Of a stretch of DNA of 64,000 nt, positions 49,351 to 61,296 are shown piece after piece. The DNA comes from Metaphire vulgaris. Taxonomy: Eukaryota; Annelida; Clitellata; Crassiclitellata; Megascolecidae. The position numbers and the translations under genes were made by a program. Where the stretch lies: positions 5,755,943 to 5,819,942 of the forward strand of contig CM030859.1 of assembly GCA_018105865.1 (NCBI GenBank), given 5' to 3'. How positions within the stretch are numbered: the stretch's first letter is position 1; the number at the start of each line of letters is the position of its first letter. The notes below the pieces were generated by a model. The model had not been told where the DNA came from and did no database searches. It saw only the letters and a list, made by a program, of their open reading frames with translations.

Positions 49351-49679
49351 TTTATATATTAACTTTACTAAAGAATCATTAGAGACTCTCAAAGACAGGC
49401 AACTCAAACTGAACTGGAAAATAAGGAGCGCAGGAGCATTTTAAACAAGTTACCTCGATCGCATCTATCAGCAGTATTTAAAAGGAAACAGGTAGATATG
49501 AACAATTCCACCATCTGAATTAGGCATTCAGTCCACGATGTACAATGCATACAGGGTTTATTTACCTATTCAGAATGAATTCAGAACGAAAGCAGCTGTA
49601 TAGAGTGAGTTACTGTAGAGTTAGAGCGAGTGAAGGAGATTGCGCTTGCCATGGAGTAAGTTGGCTAGCAGTGTGAGTA

Positions 49680-49830
49680 TAAAACAACTGATGGTGCACC
49701 TTCATTATTAGGGAAACATGTTGGTCTTGTCACGTTTCTCAATAACAAAATAAACAGAAAACATCCAAATCACACAGCTCTCTCATTTCACAGTATTATT
49801 CAGCAAGAAAGTTTTGCACATAATTTTAAC
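49680..49830 (+). pseudogene. hAT transposase fragment
   Basis: The frame TTDGAPSLLGKHVGLVTFL, then ALSFHSIIQQESFAH, equals the hAT (ZBED/GTF2IRD2-like) block with C-TDGAP-M-G--G followed by FHCI-HQ--L. It supports the hAT identity of the surrounding inverted-repeat element. Confidence 0.8.
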
Positions 49831-50091
49831 GGATCCTATTGTTGCAGCAGTGAGCTTAATTAGATAAAAAATCTCATTCATGTAATAGTAAATAAATGCC
49901 GAGAATCTTATAGAAAATTTTGTCTTTTAAAATGTGCTGTCTTTTTTTCAACTATTTGACTGCACAAACATGAACATTGGAAATAAATTTCACAATGTTG
50001 TATGAAGTGCGTGTTGTCGTCGTGATGCGGTCCACTTGACTTACGACCAGGACTCATGCGGCCCTTCATGAAAAAAGGCTGCCCTCCCCTG

Positions 50092-50785
50092 TCATAGAAC
50101 TACATAGGCTCCAACAAAAAGTCTATGGTACTGATGCCCGTATGCAATTCAAGTATGCTTGAAGTCTTGCTTACAACGTTATTGATTAGAGGTCAGTAGT
50201 CAGTAACACGTCTATCAGTGACTTTTTGGCAGTGAATTACTCTCGCCGTCCGATTTGAATGAATGAATAAGCGAATTTTGATAACTATAAATTATTACCC
50301 CTCATAAGTGGAAACATTTTAAGTTATTATCTATAATAAGATATCAGATTCAGATATTATTCGGAAACCACCTGTCGACATAAGGTTAATATTGAAATGC
50401 TGTCATCTATTAGCGTCATCATAGCGTGAAAACATTTGAAGTTATTATATCACATTATTCTTCGGGAAACCACTTCATTAATTTGTCGACACAAGGTTGT
50501 GTTATAATATTTAAATGTTGTCACTTGATTTTTGATCATACACATAATGTGGCTACATGGAAAATTGGTGAGTATTAATATCTTGTAGCGAGAAATTTTT
50601 GATTCCCTTAAAATTTTTACAAATTGAGGTTGGTGGTTTTGAATTTGGAAACAGAAGTCTTATATTAAACCTTGAATCGACCAGCGACTGAACATTAAAA
50701 TAACGAGTAATTGTGGCCTGATAATGAAATGCAGCATCCTGCTAAACTATGGCGTAGACAAATAACTTAATGAATAAGTAAATTA
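50092..50785. repeat. AT-rich stretch with degenerate 120-bp tandem duplication
   Basis: 50305-50407 and 50425-50530 share GAAAACATTT-AAGTTATTAT, TTCGGGAAACCAC, TTGTCGACACAAGGTT and AAATG-TGTCA. Otherwise nothing. Confidence 0.55.
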
Positions 50786-51079
50786 CACTAGTCTACATTT
50801 GAAAAATACATTTCTGCTGACCTAAGTATTTTTGCTGATTTGACCTAAATGAAGGGTCTGATTCCAGATATGAAGTACAAAGATATGCAGTACGTCAATT
50901 CTTTCGCAAATAAGGAATGCTTTATCAAAGGCTAAGTTAAAGCTAAAGTTAAAGCTAAAGCTAAAGCAAAAGCTAAGTTAAGTTAAGCTAAGTTAAGTTA
51001 AGTTGGTCAAGTATCAGTTCTGAAGGAGCGATAACTCGTAATACATTTTATTAAGCAAGAACGAGTCAGTCGTCTAACT
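50786..51079. mobile_element. Chapaev-like element copy 2, piece 1 (left end)
   Basis: Starts CACTAGTCTACATTTGAAA and follows 57625-57860 of copy 1 (GCTGATTCCAGATATGAAGT-like, ATGCAGTACGTCAATT, AAGGAATGCTTTATC). An AAAGCTAAAGCTAAGTTAAG simple repeat at 50933-51002 is extra. It is interrupted at 51079 by a hAT element. Confidence 0.85.
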
Positions 51080-51319
51080 CAGAGGTGTCCAGAATTTTTC
51101 AGCGGCGGGTCACATTGCTGACATCTGACAGCACCACGGGCCCCATGCATAAGAAACTACATTTAGTCAAATACACTATACACTATGCATCAAATGAATA
51201 ACAATAACAGATTATTTATTGCTGTGTGTAATGCAGACTACATAATATCAGTTGCAATTGAAATGGAGTTTAATTACTGTGAAATTAATTAAATCAACGC
51301 ATTTCTGATAAAATTAAAT

Positions 51320-51790
51320 AAGTAAAATCTCGTTAACTTCTATAGCGCTTTTCAAAGAAGCACCAAAGTAGCTCCTTAGCTCCTTCTGGCGCTTAATCTA
51401 AAAATTAAGTAGCTATAGCCAAAGGTGGGGTAATTCATGCCGGGTCATTTAATCAATAGGGCGAGTGGGTGGAACGTTGCAGCTATGGAGGAAATGATTT
51501 TTTAAGATAAATGATTTTAGTTTAGAAAGAAAAACACGAGGAAATGTTGCAAGAAGGGGAGAAAATTGTGACTCAGAGTTTGTTATTTGGCTTTGATGTT
51601 GACAGCGGATGGATATTGGAATCGAATTCCAAAGCTCTGGTGCAGCGTATGAAGAAGCACGATTGCAAATTTTGAGAGATGATTGATTCAGAGGTCGAAG
51701 GAGTGTTAAACGAGATCGAGGTTGTTGCAGATTACATAAAACCGAGGTTCAAAGTATGGATTTTAAATGGTCATCGGATAATGCTGGTCT
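51320..51790 (-). pseudogene. CR1-like LINE 3' part (TTAC-tail family)
   Basis: The plus strand starts AAATAAGTAAAATCTCGTTA, the inverted tail. The complement of 51480-51700 encodes ELWNSIPISIR-like residues and matches 36960-37160. Nested in the hAT element. Confidence 0.8.
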
Positions 51791-52086
51791 GTAGCAGGAT
51801 TTGTGGTGTATGTTTCATACTAAAAACGCCTTTTCACACAAATATGTAGTTACAAAGCAGAAATGAATTAACGAGCAACTTTTTTAATGAATAAACTGAT
51901 CACATGGAAGGCAATGATAGAATTCTATGAAATTTCCTTCCTTAAAGTTGTCCTTCAGAATATCACTGGCTTGCTAGTCAATAAGTTCCATTTGCAAATC
52001 AGAAGGTAATGTATTAGTACTTCAATGACAAGTCAAAGGGATTTTTCAAATAGTCTTGTTTTAGACGAACAGATAAGTCATCATCG

Positions 52087-52570
52087 TCATGTTCTCTGTC
52101 CTGGGACAGGTTCAGGACTCAATTGTTTCTCCTCTCTGCGTCTTGCTTCTTTGATTTCTGCATAGGTCTTGTGACTCTGTATGTCTGTTTTCATGATCCA
52201 GTCCAATAGCATCCTCCTTGGTCTTTCTTTTGTCATTCTTTTTGATATACTTCCCTCAAGTACTGTTCTGAGTAATGATTCTCCTCTCCACCAATCCAGT
52301 TCCTTTTTTGGATGGTTCTGATTAACTATCTTTGCTCGTCCACCATCTGTAGTACTTCGTCTGTTTTCTTGTCCGTCCACTTGATGTTTTCCATTCTTCT
52401 CCATATCTTCTCCATTTTTATCAATATAAGAGAGACGTTTCTGGAATTTTTCTCAAACTTCAAATGATATCTTGAGCAAATAAGCATGGGAAGGGAGTAC
52501 AGCTTCTTGGTTATATCTGTAACGACGTGAAAAATGAATAAAGCAGCATCTTCATAACTGATTCTCAAAA
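52087..52570 (-). pseudogene. RTE-like LINE C-terminus
   Basis: Minus: KIWRRMENIKWTDKKTDEVL, then KKELDWWRGESLLRTVLEGS, RPRRMLLDWIM and PEPVPGQRT-stop. The same end (SPEPVLGQRTW, CAGAGAACATGGTGATGA) is seen at 12240-12280. Confidence 0.8.
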
Positions 52571-53105
52571 AGTGTCAATTTCTGATGGAGCGCTTTAACC
52601 GTGGAGTACAAATCTAAGATGCGTGAATACACTGTAGATCTACTGAAAATGCTAATTTTTGTACAAAGCCATTCACTTTCTGTGAGCAACACCAGTTGAT
52701 GGTTCCTGTTATGTAAGAATATTTAAATCTCACTTCAAAGATTAAAAAATCGAGTCAGGACTTTCCCATAGCTAAGCCATCTCGCTGAAGAATTGTAAGA
52801 TAGGTCTGGAAACTCAGATTCGATTTCCATCAGAGAATCCCAGAATCCCGACATTGGTTATTGCAGAGCCAATGAAATAGCGCATATCTATGGTAGAGTT
52901 AGACAGCTGAAAGTTGAAGCAAGTTATAATTAAAGACTATGTTTCTATGACACAGGACGCTAAAAAGAGATTCCTATAATAGATTGGCGCGTGTTCCTTA
53001 TATCTTGTCGCGGGCCGATTATAAACCTTGGCGGGTCGTATCCGGCCCACGGGCCGGAGACACATGGAGACATCGAGAGACCATTTGGAGACACCTGGTC
53101 TAACC

Positions 53106-53162
53106 AGGAGAGCAATACGATAAATAGCTAGTTGTTTACTTTTGAGGCAGTAACCTTCTATT
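53106..53162. mobile_element. Chapaev-like element copy 2, piece 2
   Basis: AGGAGAGCAAT...AGTTGTTTACTTTTGAGGCAG corresponds to 57876-57915 of copy 1. The RTE fragment follows immediately. Confidence 0.75.
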
Positions 53163-53515
53163 TTTGAAAGGATTAAGAACAATACTTAGGGTCCCTTGGA
53201 TAGCGAAAAGAACTAAGGAATGGGTAGTGAAAAAGCCGAATATCAGAGAGACTTATTGAATAGCGTCAAAAGAAGAAAATTGGCATATTTTGGGCACATG
53301 GTAAGGAAGCAAGGGGATTGTCTTGGGAAAGAGATTCCTGGAAGAAGAGCTCAAGGAAGGCCGAGGATAATCTGGCTCGATAACATCCGTACTTGGACGG
53401 GACTCACAACATGCCAAGCCATCAGGGCTACCGACAACAGACTTCAGTGAAAAGAGATAGTCCATAGTGCGACCAACCCTCGGAACGAGGAAGGTTAAAG
53501 AAGAAGAAGAAGAAG
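53163..53515 (+). pseudogene. RTE-like LINE C-terminus
   Basis: A 76-codon frame carries KRRKLAYFGHMVRKQGDCLG, then PGRRAQGRPRIIWLDNI. Upstream residues LRTILRVPWIAKRTKE match the copy at 39250/41001. Ends in GAGGAAGGTTAAAG and (AAG)n. Inserted in copy 2 of the Chapaev-like element, whose sequence resumes at 53516. Confidence 0.9.
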
Positions 53516-53550
53516 ATATAGTGATGGTCACAGTTTCGCGCTGTACACAC
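53516..53550. mobile_element. Chapaev-like element copy 2, piece 3
   Basis: GATATAGTGATGGTCACAG-TTCGCGCTGTACACAC aligns with GGTATAGTTATGATATCACAGTTGTC-ACGCTGTAAACAC (about 57943-57980) of copy 1. Its last four bases, ACAC, are the target duplication of the LTR element. Confidence 0.75.
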
Positions 53551-53738
53551 TGTTCGCAGCGTAATGTTGCTAAACGAGACAAGATTGATTGGCTTTTCGT
53601 ACTAATTTTTAATGTCAATAAAGTTTCATCAAACACAAAACCGAAAGAGAGCGACACCCACCGCTGACGCAGCCACCTAACGAATCAACAGCGATTAACA
53701 TAAGTAAGTAAACCACACAAGAAGAGGATCTCACAACA
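53551..53738 (-). repeat. 3' LTR
   Basis: 188 bp, TG...CA bounded, with CAATAAAGTTTCATCAAACA inside. Compared with the 5' LTR it lacks 7 bp near its end (TGTTCGCAG against TGTTAGCGTTTCGCAG) and has scattered substitutions. Confidence 0.9.
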
Positions 53739-54518
53739 TACCCTCCCCTTACAGTTATGACTTTACCAAAAAAATCATACATTCAAAATACATCATAAAA
53801 AATAAAATTTCAAAACAAGTACCCGAAATCACCAAGACTCAACATTTATAAAACACACTCAATATACAGCAAAACAGATCCATTAAATTTTAATTACAGG
53901 TACTCTGCTCAACAAATTAGGAAGTACATTTTATTTCCCCTTTATGTTTAATATCCGAAGATTACTGATTCAACTAAAGATTCCGCCTCAGGAATCACTG
54001 ATTGTAATTAGGCATTGAACAAATATACTCTAACGATGCATGATTATAAAAAATTACCACGGAATTTGAACCAAAATAGACCGAACAAATGCGCACAGCC
54101 AAATGCGCAAAGAATATGCTTATTTTCCGCAATAGAATCATTTATTTTATGCTTATTAACCCCTTAACTGTGGACCCCAGATATATCCGTCCATTTTACA
54201 TTGAGTTACAGTTAAATACCCAGTTAAGGGGTTAAGTTTACGACTAAAATAACAAAAATTGGATGCTCCACTTCGTCATAGACTTGAAACAAACAGCCCC
54301 CAACACAACGCAAAGAAGCATCCACTGCCAAATAAAATTTCCTATCATAATCAAGAGGAAATTGGTCTCGATGTCATCCTCAACTTTAATTCCCCGAATG
54401 AATTCTCAGCCCCATTTGACCATTCAAAATGTGTATTCTTTTTAAATAACTCAGTCAAAAGTAACGTCGATTCAGAATAATGTGGCAAAAAACTACGATA
54501 ATAACCAGCTAAACCCAA
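53739..54518 (-). other. 3' part of the LTR element, no readable domain
   Basis: Starts with the complement of the polypurine tract AAGGGGAGGGTA. An RNase H domain would be expected here. CCCCTTAACTG and CAGTTAAGGGGTTAA at about 54161-54235 form an inverted repeat with 11-bp arms (CCCCTTAACTG/CAGTTAAGGGG). Confidence 0.5.
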
Positions 54519-55304
54519 CTATGACAAAACTTGTTTCTTGTTTTTATGTCTAAGAAAATTCACCAACACATACATTTTCGTTTTCGAATTTAAACCCAAA
54601 TGATGACCAAGGAAATCCACCTCAGCATTTGCAAAAGAACACTTCTTAGGATTTAAAGTAAGCTTTGCAGATTTTATTCTTGCCAAAATTTTAGTCAAAT
54701 GTTTCGCATGATCCGACCGAAAAACCACTAAACACAATCAAGTCGTCAATAAACACATAACAAAAATCTTGCATCCCTCTGATCAAAATTCCGCCTAATA
54801 TAGCGAAAGTATCAGGATCCCATTTAATTACAAAATCATAAATTTCCATTGATAATGGCCATTAGGAGCAGCAAATCCAGTTAACGGAATAGGCTCCTCA
54901 TCCAATTCAACTTGCCAAAATCCTCTCGGAAGATCTAAACTTAGCTTTACCCACTTTATCAATTAAATCCTCAACTCGAGGCATCGGGAAAGAATCATCA
55001 CGACTAAGAGCATTAAACGACGAAAATCAGTGCACAAACGATCAGTACTATCTGGCTTCTTAACCACAACAATAGGCGCACCCACTTCGAACTTAATTCT
55101 TGAATAATTCCCAATTTCAATATTTCCAACATTTCTTTCTTGACTCTTCTCAATTTTTCATTCCCATAAGCTTTCTGAAGCTTTCTGGTTTAGCCACTCC
55201 ACTAATCTTTAATGTCAATAAAGTTTCACCAATCATACCAATTTAATAGGGTGTTTAACCAAATAAGTGCAACCATGCTTATGACTAAACACATCACCAA
55301 CCGG
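54519..55304 (-). pseudogene. Gypsy-type reverse transcriptase
   Basis: Minus strand, 5' to 3': TYLVKHPIKL, LRRVKKEMLEILKLGIIQEL, GAPIVVVKKPDSTDRLCTDF, DDSFPMPRVEDLIDK, DEEPIPLTGFAAPNGHYQWK, FCYVFIDDLIVFS (FIDD catalytic box), HLTKILARIKSAKLTLNPKK and FANAEVDFLGHHLG. Frameshifts throughout. RT here lies downstream of the integrase, not upstream. Confidence 0.9.
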
Positions 55305-56086
<782 letters not shown>

Positions 56087-56548
56087 CCAAAAGGGTTCAA
56101 CACATGAAACAATTCAGACTTCAAACTCGAATCCAATAGTGACTTAACAACAAACTCTTATACAACAGCATCACAACCAACAGGCTTTTAAACTTCTGAC
56201 AAAACATAAGGTCGTTAAAACTCACAAAACTCCTAAAAATTCACATTATCAGATTAGAACACAACACAAACATTTCAGTTTGCTTAGTACCTTTCATGTA
56301 ATTGTCATAATTAATAACTAACAAAACACTAATTTCCATCCAACAAATTAACAGAATCTTTAACATTTACACCATCTACATTTTCAACAGACTCTACAAA
56401 CTTAACTTAAACCGGTTCAATTGTCGCAATCAAAACACGAAACAGAAAAATAAAAATAGCGTTGTTCATAAAGTTTCATTAAGTTCACTTGACACACACG
56501 CTTTAATTTTCTACGATTCGGCGCAGAAATTACATAATCCATAGGTCC

Positions 56549-57620
56549 CTATTTCTCAAGAACCTCATAGAGACTACAATATTTATCTTGTAAAGGTTGA
56601 CCCTTCAAAGGTAACAAACCCAAAACCTTGTCGCCAGAACTTAAAGAAACTAAAGCAGGTTTTTTAAAATAAAACCAACGCCTAGATTTAGACGGAGACA
56701 CGACAGTATTTTCATTAGCTGCATCAACAGAACTCTTATTTTTCACGTAAATTCAACACAAAATCAATCAGATTATTTTCCCCTGATTTATCAAAAAATT
56801 CATCCACAGTTTAAGCTAACCAAAATTGCCTAATCAAAGATAATGGTCCAGACACGACCAGTGGCGTAGCGTGGTCTCGTGCCGCCCATGGCTCCTGGGA
56901 AAAAAATTCCGCCTCAACCTGCTCAAACTATAAATGACAAGCAAAAAAGTCGTCGCGGCCGATTTGCCGCTCCTTCTCAATTTTTCCGCCCCCTCGCTAA
57001 AACTCTTCGATTACCTGACAAGCAAAAAAACAAAAACAAAAACAAAAAATGTCATCGCCGCTCAATTTGCCGAAAAAGGTAATCGCCGCTCAATTTGCCG
57101 CCCCTTTCAAATGTTGCCGCCCCTACGCTAAAACTCTCCCGACAACCTGATAAGCAAAAAGGTCATCGCCGCTCAATTTGCCGCCCCTTCATGTGTGCCG
57201 CCCATGGCTCGAGCCATAGTAGCCATTGGCACGCTACGCTACTAGACACGACCCTTCCAAACATGAAATCGAATGCCGAAAAACCCAGACCTTGCGCAGG
57301 CACTTCTCTGCAACTTTGTAAGCTAAAAGAATCCTCGGTAAAAACTCATTCCAATTATCCCGATGATTCTCATTCATAGATTTTAACATGTCTTTCAACA
57401 CACTGTGAAAACTTTCAAGATTTTCATCTGTTTCCGGATGATATGGACTAGTCTTGATATGATGAATTACAAATTCAAGCATGAAAACTTGTAACAAATC
57501 TGAAAAAATGTTTAAGCATTGTCCGATAATATTTCATTCTTAAATCCAAGCATAGAAAAAGCATGTATTAAACACTGCAACTTCAGAAGCGTAATAAATC
57601 TGTAATGGAAAATCTAAATG
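56549..57620 (-). pseudogene. Gypsy-type integrase with GPY/F module
   Basis: Minus strand: LQIYYASEVAVF, LGFKNEILSDNA across a frame change (second catalytic Asp), HHIKTSPYHPETDENLESFH (third catalytic residue, Glu of ENLE), NENHRDNWNEFLPRILLAYK. After the MITE (56859-57244): GRVVSGPLSLIRQFWLA, then GDKVLGLLPLKGQPLQDKYC, DYVISAPNRRKLKRVCQVNL and MKLYEQ. The last part is the GPY/F C-terminal module (CHxNxLKPY). The N-terminal HHCC finger is absent. Confidence 0.9.
56859..57244. mobile_element. 386-bp hAT MITE
   Basis: Ends CAGTGGCGTAGCGTGG and, complemented, TAGTAGCGTAGCGTGCC. Exact duplication GACACGAC at 56851-56858 and 57245-57252. The interior carries repeated GCCGCTCAATTTGCCG blocks (about 57058-57185). 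It splits the integrase frame. Confidence 0.95.
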
Positions 57621-57624
57621 GTAA

Positions 57625-59403
57625 CACTGGTCTACATTTTAAAAAAAATTTCCGCTGATCTAAATATTTTTGCTGATTTTACCCAATTGAGAGGTGCTGA
57701 TTCCAGATATGAAGTCAAAAATAATGCAATACGTCAATTTTTTTCGCAAATGAGGAATGCTTAATTTAAGGTGTTAAAGTCAAACATAAGGGGAAAATAT
57801 GAAATTCTGAAGAACCGATAACACGTAATATTTTTTATTCAGCCAAAAAGAGTCTGTCATCTAACCAAGAGAGCAATAAGAGCAATAGTTAGTTGCTTAA
57901 ATTTAAGTTTTGAGACAGGAATCTTCTCTTTTGTGATGCTCCGGTATAGTTATGATATCACAGTTGTCACGCTGTAAACACTATGCTTTGATATCCACGT
58001 TCCATGGATTTGATGTCTTGATGGAAGCGTTCTCCTTGTTCTTCACTCATAGCTCCAAGATTTGAAGTTCAGGTAGCTATGACGGAAATGCAACTTGACA
58101 CTCATGTTTGCTCCCAGTCTTCGAAAAGCAATCTCGAATTTTGAATTGAAAGGTCATAATTCTCGACTCTTAGGTTGCCAAGTAAGTCAGTGATCAGGTG
58201 GTAAAAAGCATCCTGCCTACAACTATAACATCCCATTGATTCAATAAGTCCTTTGATGATGATGCAGTATACAATCTCCTCCTCCATATGGAAATATTTC
58301 AAAAGACCATTCTCTCTGCCATGATACATATGCGTGGTTCCTGGAGCCAACACTGAACGGGTTCTTTTCCTTCAGTCTTGAACCAGTAACTCTGCTGACG
58401 ACTGCGGCAGATCTAGATCTCGTACAAGCCTACAAGGTCATTCATCTCAGCTTGGTTGAATGTTTGGTGCATTCCAGCGTCAACTTCTGAGGCCACAAAA
58501 TCTTCACCATCGATATCTGTTGACTGACAAAATTCATCGTTGTCAGAAACTCCCAAAGTAGTGCAAATAGGTACAGGAACTTTGTCACAGTGAGCAACGG
58601 GTCTCAGAGCAGAGGGGGGATTTGGGTACTGGGTGAAAGATTTTGTCTTTGTGGACATGCCTGAAATATTTACCAGGCAGAAGTAGCAGTCATCAACATG
58701 GTTTATAGGCTCTCGCCAAACCATTGGAACTCCAAAGCTAAGACTTTTTCTCTGACATTTAGTCACAGTATTAACTGTCTGAGGCTTTCAACACATGTCC
58801 TGCACACTTTATGCGGTGCCCAAGGTTTTCCTGGTCACCCAATTTAACTAGGAAATATGCATTATAAGCTTTATGCGCAAATTCAGACACATCTCTCCTT
58901 TGTTTAGGTGCTGTAAAACAACCACAAATGTAGCAACATTTGTCAGGATCATTCCTGCACTGCCCACGAAGTGTTTGAGTGCTGGATGACATATTCCACA
59001 GAAAGCTATTGAGAAGAGTTACATTTGCTGCGACTTGTAAGCCTTATGAACGACTGAATGCTGCCATCGGTTTCACGCTGCTTATATAGACCTATATCTA
59101 TTAAATGCAGACGTCTGCAGTTTAAAACTGCCTATTAAACTGTTGTATTATTAAATAGTTATGCCCACTGCATATTAAGCATATCTTTTTGCACACCCTT
59201 ATCTTTTTGCATATTCATTATAGCTAAAGAATTATAATGCATAATGCCACGTTATTACTGTAAACAGTAAATCAGTAAACAGCGTTTTGCGAGAAAACTG
59301 GACGTGATAGGAGAAAATGGGTGTGATTTTTGGATTCAGCACACAAAAATACATAAAAGATCACATGTTGTCTTCAAGTCAGCAAAATTGACGTAGACCA
59401 GTG
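57625..59403 (-). mobile_element. CACTA/Chapaev-like DNA transposon, copy 1
   Basis: Ends CACTGGTCTAC (57625) and GTAGACCAGTG (59403) with 3-bp duplication TAA at 57622-57624 and 59404-59406. CACT(G/A) ends with 3-bp duplications fit the CACTA/Mirage/Chapaev group. Inserted between the protease and integrase remnants of the LTR element. Encodes the relic at 57970-58992. Copy 2 runs from 50786 to about 63490. Confidence 0.85.
57970..58992 (-). pseudogene. Chapaev-like transposase relic
   Basis: Minus strand: CRNDPDKCCYICGCFTAPKQ, AHKAYNAYFLVKLGDQENLG, GVPMVWREPINHVDDCYFCL, VNISGMSTKTKSF, RPVAHCDKVPVP, KGLIESMGCYSC and SEEQGERFHQDIKSM read through a frame change at about 58040. This protein is widespread in invertebrate genomes and usually unannotated. 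The Cys pairs (CxxC, CYFC) suggest zinc binding at the N-terminus. The middle, where the catalytic core should be, is deleted. Assignment as transposase rests on the flanking CACTG ends. Confidence 0.75.
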
Positions 59404-59440
59404 TAATTAGTAGACAAATCCAAAATAGTCAAAATTGCAC

Positions 59441-59729
59441 TTGTATTAGAGTCAACTGCATCACTGACTTCTGGCACTTAATTCTCAGACAATAATTGAG
59501 ACAAACCCAATCAATCATCGCAATCATCAGCACAATCAGCATCATTAACACACAATCTTGGAGTATCATTACTCTTATCCATCTCAACCCTTGAATTATC
59601 ACTGTTATTCATTACATTACCAGTATCATCATAATTTTTATCCACGCGAAACAACCTTTTAGCTTGTAAACGACTAGTATTATTGACACTTTAAATCTTA
59701 GAACCAGCACCTAGATCATTTCCAATTAG
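59441..59729 (-). pseudogene. LTR-element protease fragment (left arm of a 289-bp inverted repeat)
   Basis: The minus strand follows LPDNVDFLIGNDLGAGSKI, stop, VNNTSRLQAKRLFRVDKNYD and an acidic linker. DFLIGNDL is the retropepsin-type flap/C-terminal motif. These 289 bp recur without a difference, inverted, at 60697-60985. Confidence 0.8.
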
Positions 59730-60350
59730 AAAATCCACATTATCAGGCAAATGATCAAACAGACCAAGCAAAACTGGTCCATTAGAAAAATTACTCTTCA
59801 AATTAACTTAAACCAAAGGAATTTCTGACACAATATCATTCACGCAACGAATCAACCTTTTCTCCTCATCAATATAAAAAATCACTCTCTTTCAACAAAT
59901 TTTCCTTACTAGACTCTGCAAGGAACCAGAATCTCTCAATGACACAACATTACGCTTTGAACCATCAACTTGTAATACAGAACCACCTGAACAAAATCTT
60001 TGAAACTGAGGAGTGAGGATCCACATTAAAATTTACAGTATCTACAAAATCAACATTCTTGGGCACATTCTGCTCCAGCTTCATTCTCTCATTTTAACTT
60101 TTCAATCTCGCACAATTAGCCATAACATGCGACGAATTCTTGCAATAAGCACAAACTGTAGACTTACTAAACTTATAAATTTGTCTCCGACCAGATTTAT
60201 TTGACGCAGAACGCAAGATTTTCTAGCATCAGGGTTATTTGCTTTTACATTTGATTTTTCAAATTTATCCACTGCAACCTTCACTTCATGCCTTATAAAT
60301 CCTCAAAAAATTTATTGTTACGAAATCAAAATGAATCCTCAAGTTACTTT
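59730..60350 (-). pseudogene. gag nucleocapsid and protease N-terminal remnant
   Basis: The minus strand at about 60190-60130 encodes CAYCKNSSHVMANC, an exact C-x2-C-x4-H-x4-C zinc knuckle of retroelement Gag. Further on, GPVLLGLFDHLPDNVDFLIG leads into the protease. An (upstream) Lys-rich stretch VAVDKFEKSNVKANN precedes the knuckle. Several frameshifts. Confidence 0.8.
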
Positions 60351-60696
60351 GGCAGGAGCGAGCCAATGTAATAACTGGATCCATAAAAGGTATTACGCAG
60401 AAAAATTAATTAACCTTAGTTACATGTAACAGATTACAATTACTCCAATCAGCAATTCACAATATGTCAAAGTACAGCTTACAAAGTACAGCCACAGCAA
60501 CAATTCACAGAACAAAATTACAATATTCCAATCAATTTAATAATCAACATAAATAACACATACTCTGTATGAACAAGCAATTCACATTATAATGTGAACA
60601 GTCTCTTTCAGACGCCTCTTTACTTTTCTTTGACAGCTCTGCTTCCAGCTTCCACTTTATCTTCCACAGTCACTCCGACGACAAATCAAAGAAATG

Positions 60697-60985
60697 CTAA
60701 TTGGAAATGATCTAGGTGCTGGTTCTAAGATTTAAAGTGTCAATAATACTAGTCGTTTACAAGCTAAAAGGTTGTTTCGCGTGGATAAAAATTATGATGA
60801 TACTGGTAATGTAATGAATAACAGTGATAATTCAAGGGTTGAGATGGATAAGAGTAATGATACTCCAAGATTGTGTGTTAATGATGCTGATTGTGCTGAT
60901 GATTGCGATGATTGATTGGGTTTGTCTCAATTATTGTCTGAGAATTAAGTGCCAGAAGTCAGTGATGCAGTTGACTCTAATACAA
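60697..60985 (+). repeat. right arm of a 289-bp perfect inverted repeat
   Basis: Base-for-base complement of 59441-59729, including the same stop codons. The spacer is 967 bp. The rest of the LTR element is heavily mutated, so this duplication or conversion is recent. Confidence 0.95.
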
Positions 60986-61138
60986 ACAATCATCACGTGA
61001 TCAAGACCGATGCAACGATAAATCGATAAATTCACTCAATGGATGAATGAATGACGCAAAAGACTCAAAACTCGAAATGAAGAAATTAACATCAATACGC
61101 AAAACGATACGCACGACACAAGAACAACATCTGAACGT

Positions 61139-61296
61139 AAAGAGCGTCGAGGGAGTGACGTTGAAAAGTAGAGCGCGACGAGGAGTTACGTCGAAACGCA
61201 GAGAGCATCGAAGGAATGACGTCGAAACGCAGAGAGCGACGAGGAGTGACGTCGAAACACAGAGAGTGTCAACGGAGTGCAGTCAAAACGCAGATT
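61139..61296. repeat. 32-bp minisatellite
   Basis: About five units of the type AGCGACGAGGAGTGACGTCG followed by AAACGCAGAG. The L2-like LINE tail starts right after the last unit. Confidence 0.85.

Larger units (their letters stand above)
48122..50091 (+). mobile_element. hAT element with CAGGGGTGTGCAACCTGCGG end
   Basis: Left CAGGGGTGTGCAACCTGCGG; complement of right CAGGGGAGGGCAGCCTTTTT. Flanks TCACGAAA and TCATAGAA agree at only 5 of 8, so the duplication is decayed. Contains a hAT transposase scrap (49680-49820) and a nested Jockey-like LINE (48270-49350). Confidence 0.7.
51080..53097. mobile_element. hAT element with CAGAGGTGTCC end
   Basis: Left CAGAGGTGTCCAGAATTTTT; complement of right CAGGTGTCTCCAAATGG. 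Duplication GTCTAACT (51072-51079) and GTCTAACC (53098-53105). The empty site matches copy 1 of the Chapaev-like element (TCATCTAACCAAGAGAGC at 57867). Both ends have GC-rich GGGCC/CGGCCC motifs. Contains two nested minus-strand LINE fragments and no visible transposase. Confidence 0.9.

Noticed and set aside
61139..61296. CRISPR-like array
   Set aside because: Units are contiguous and diverged, without unique spacers, in an animal-type genome; this is a minisatellite.
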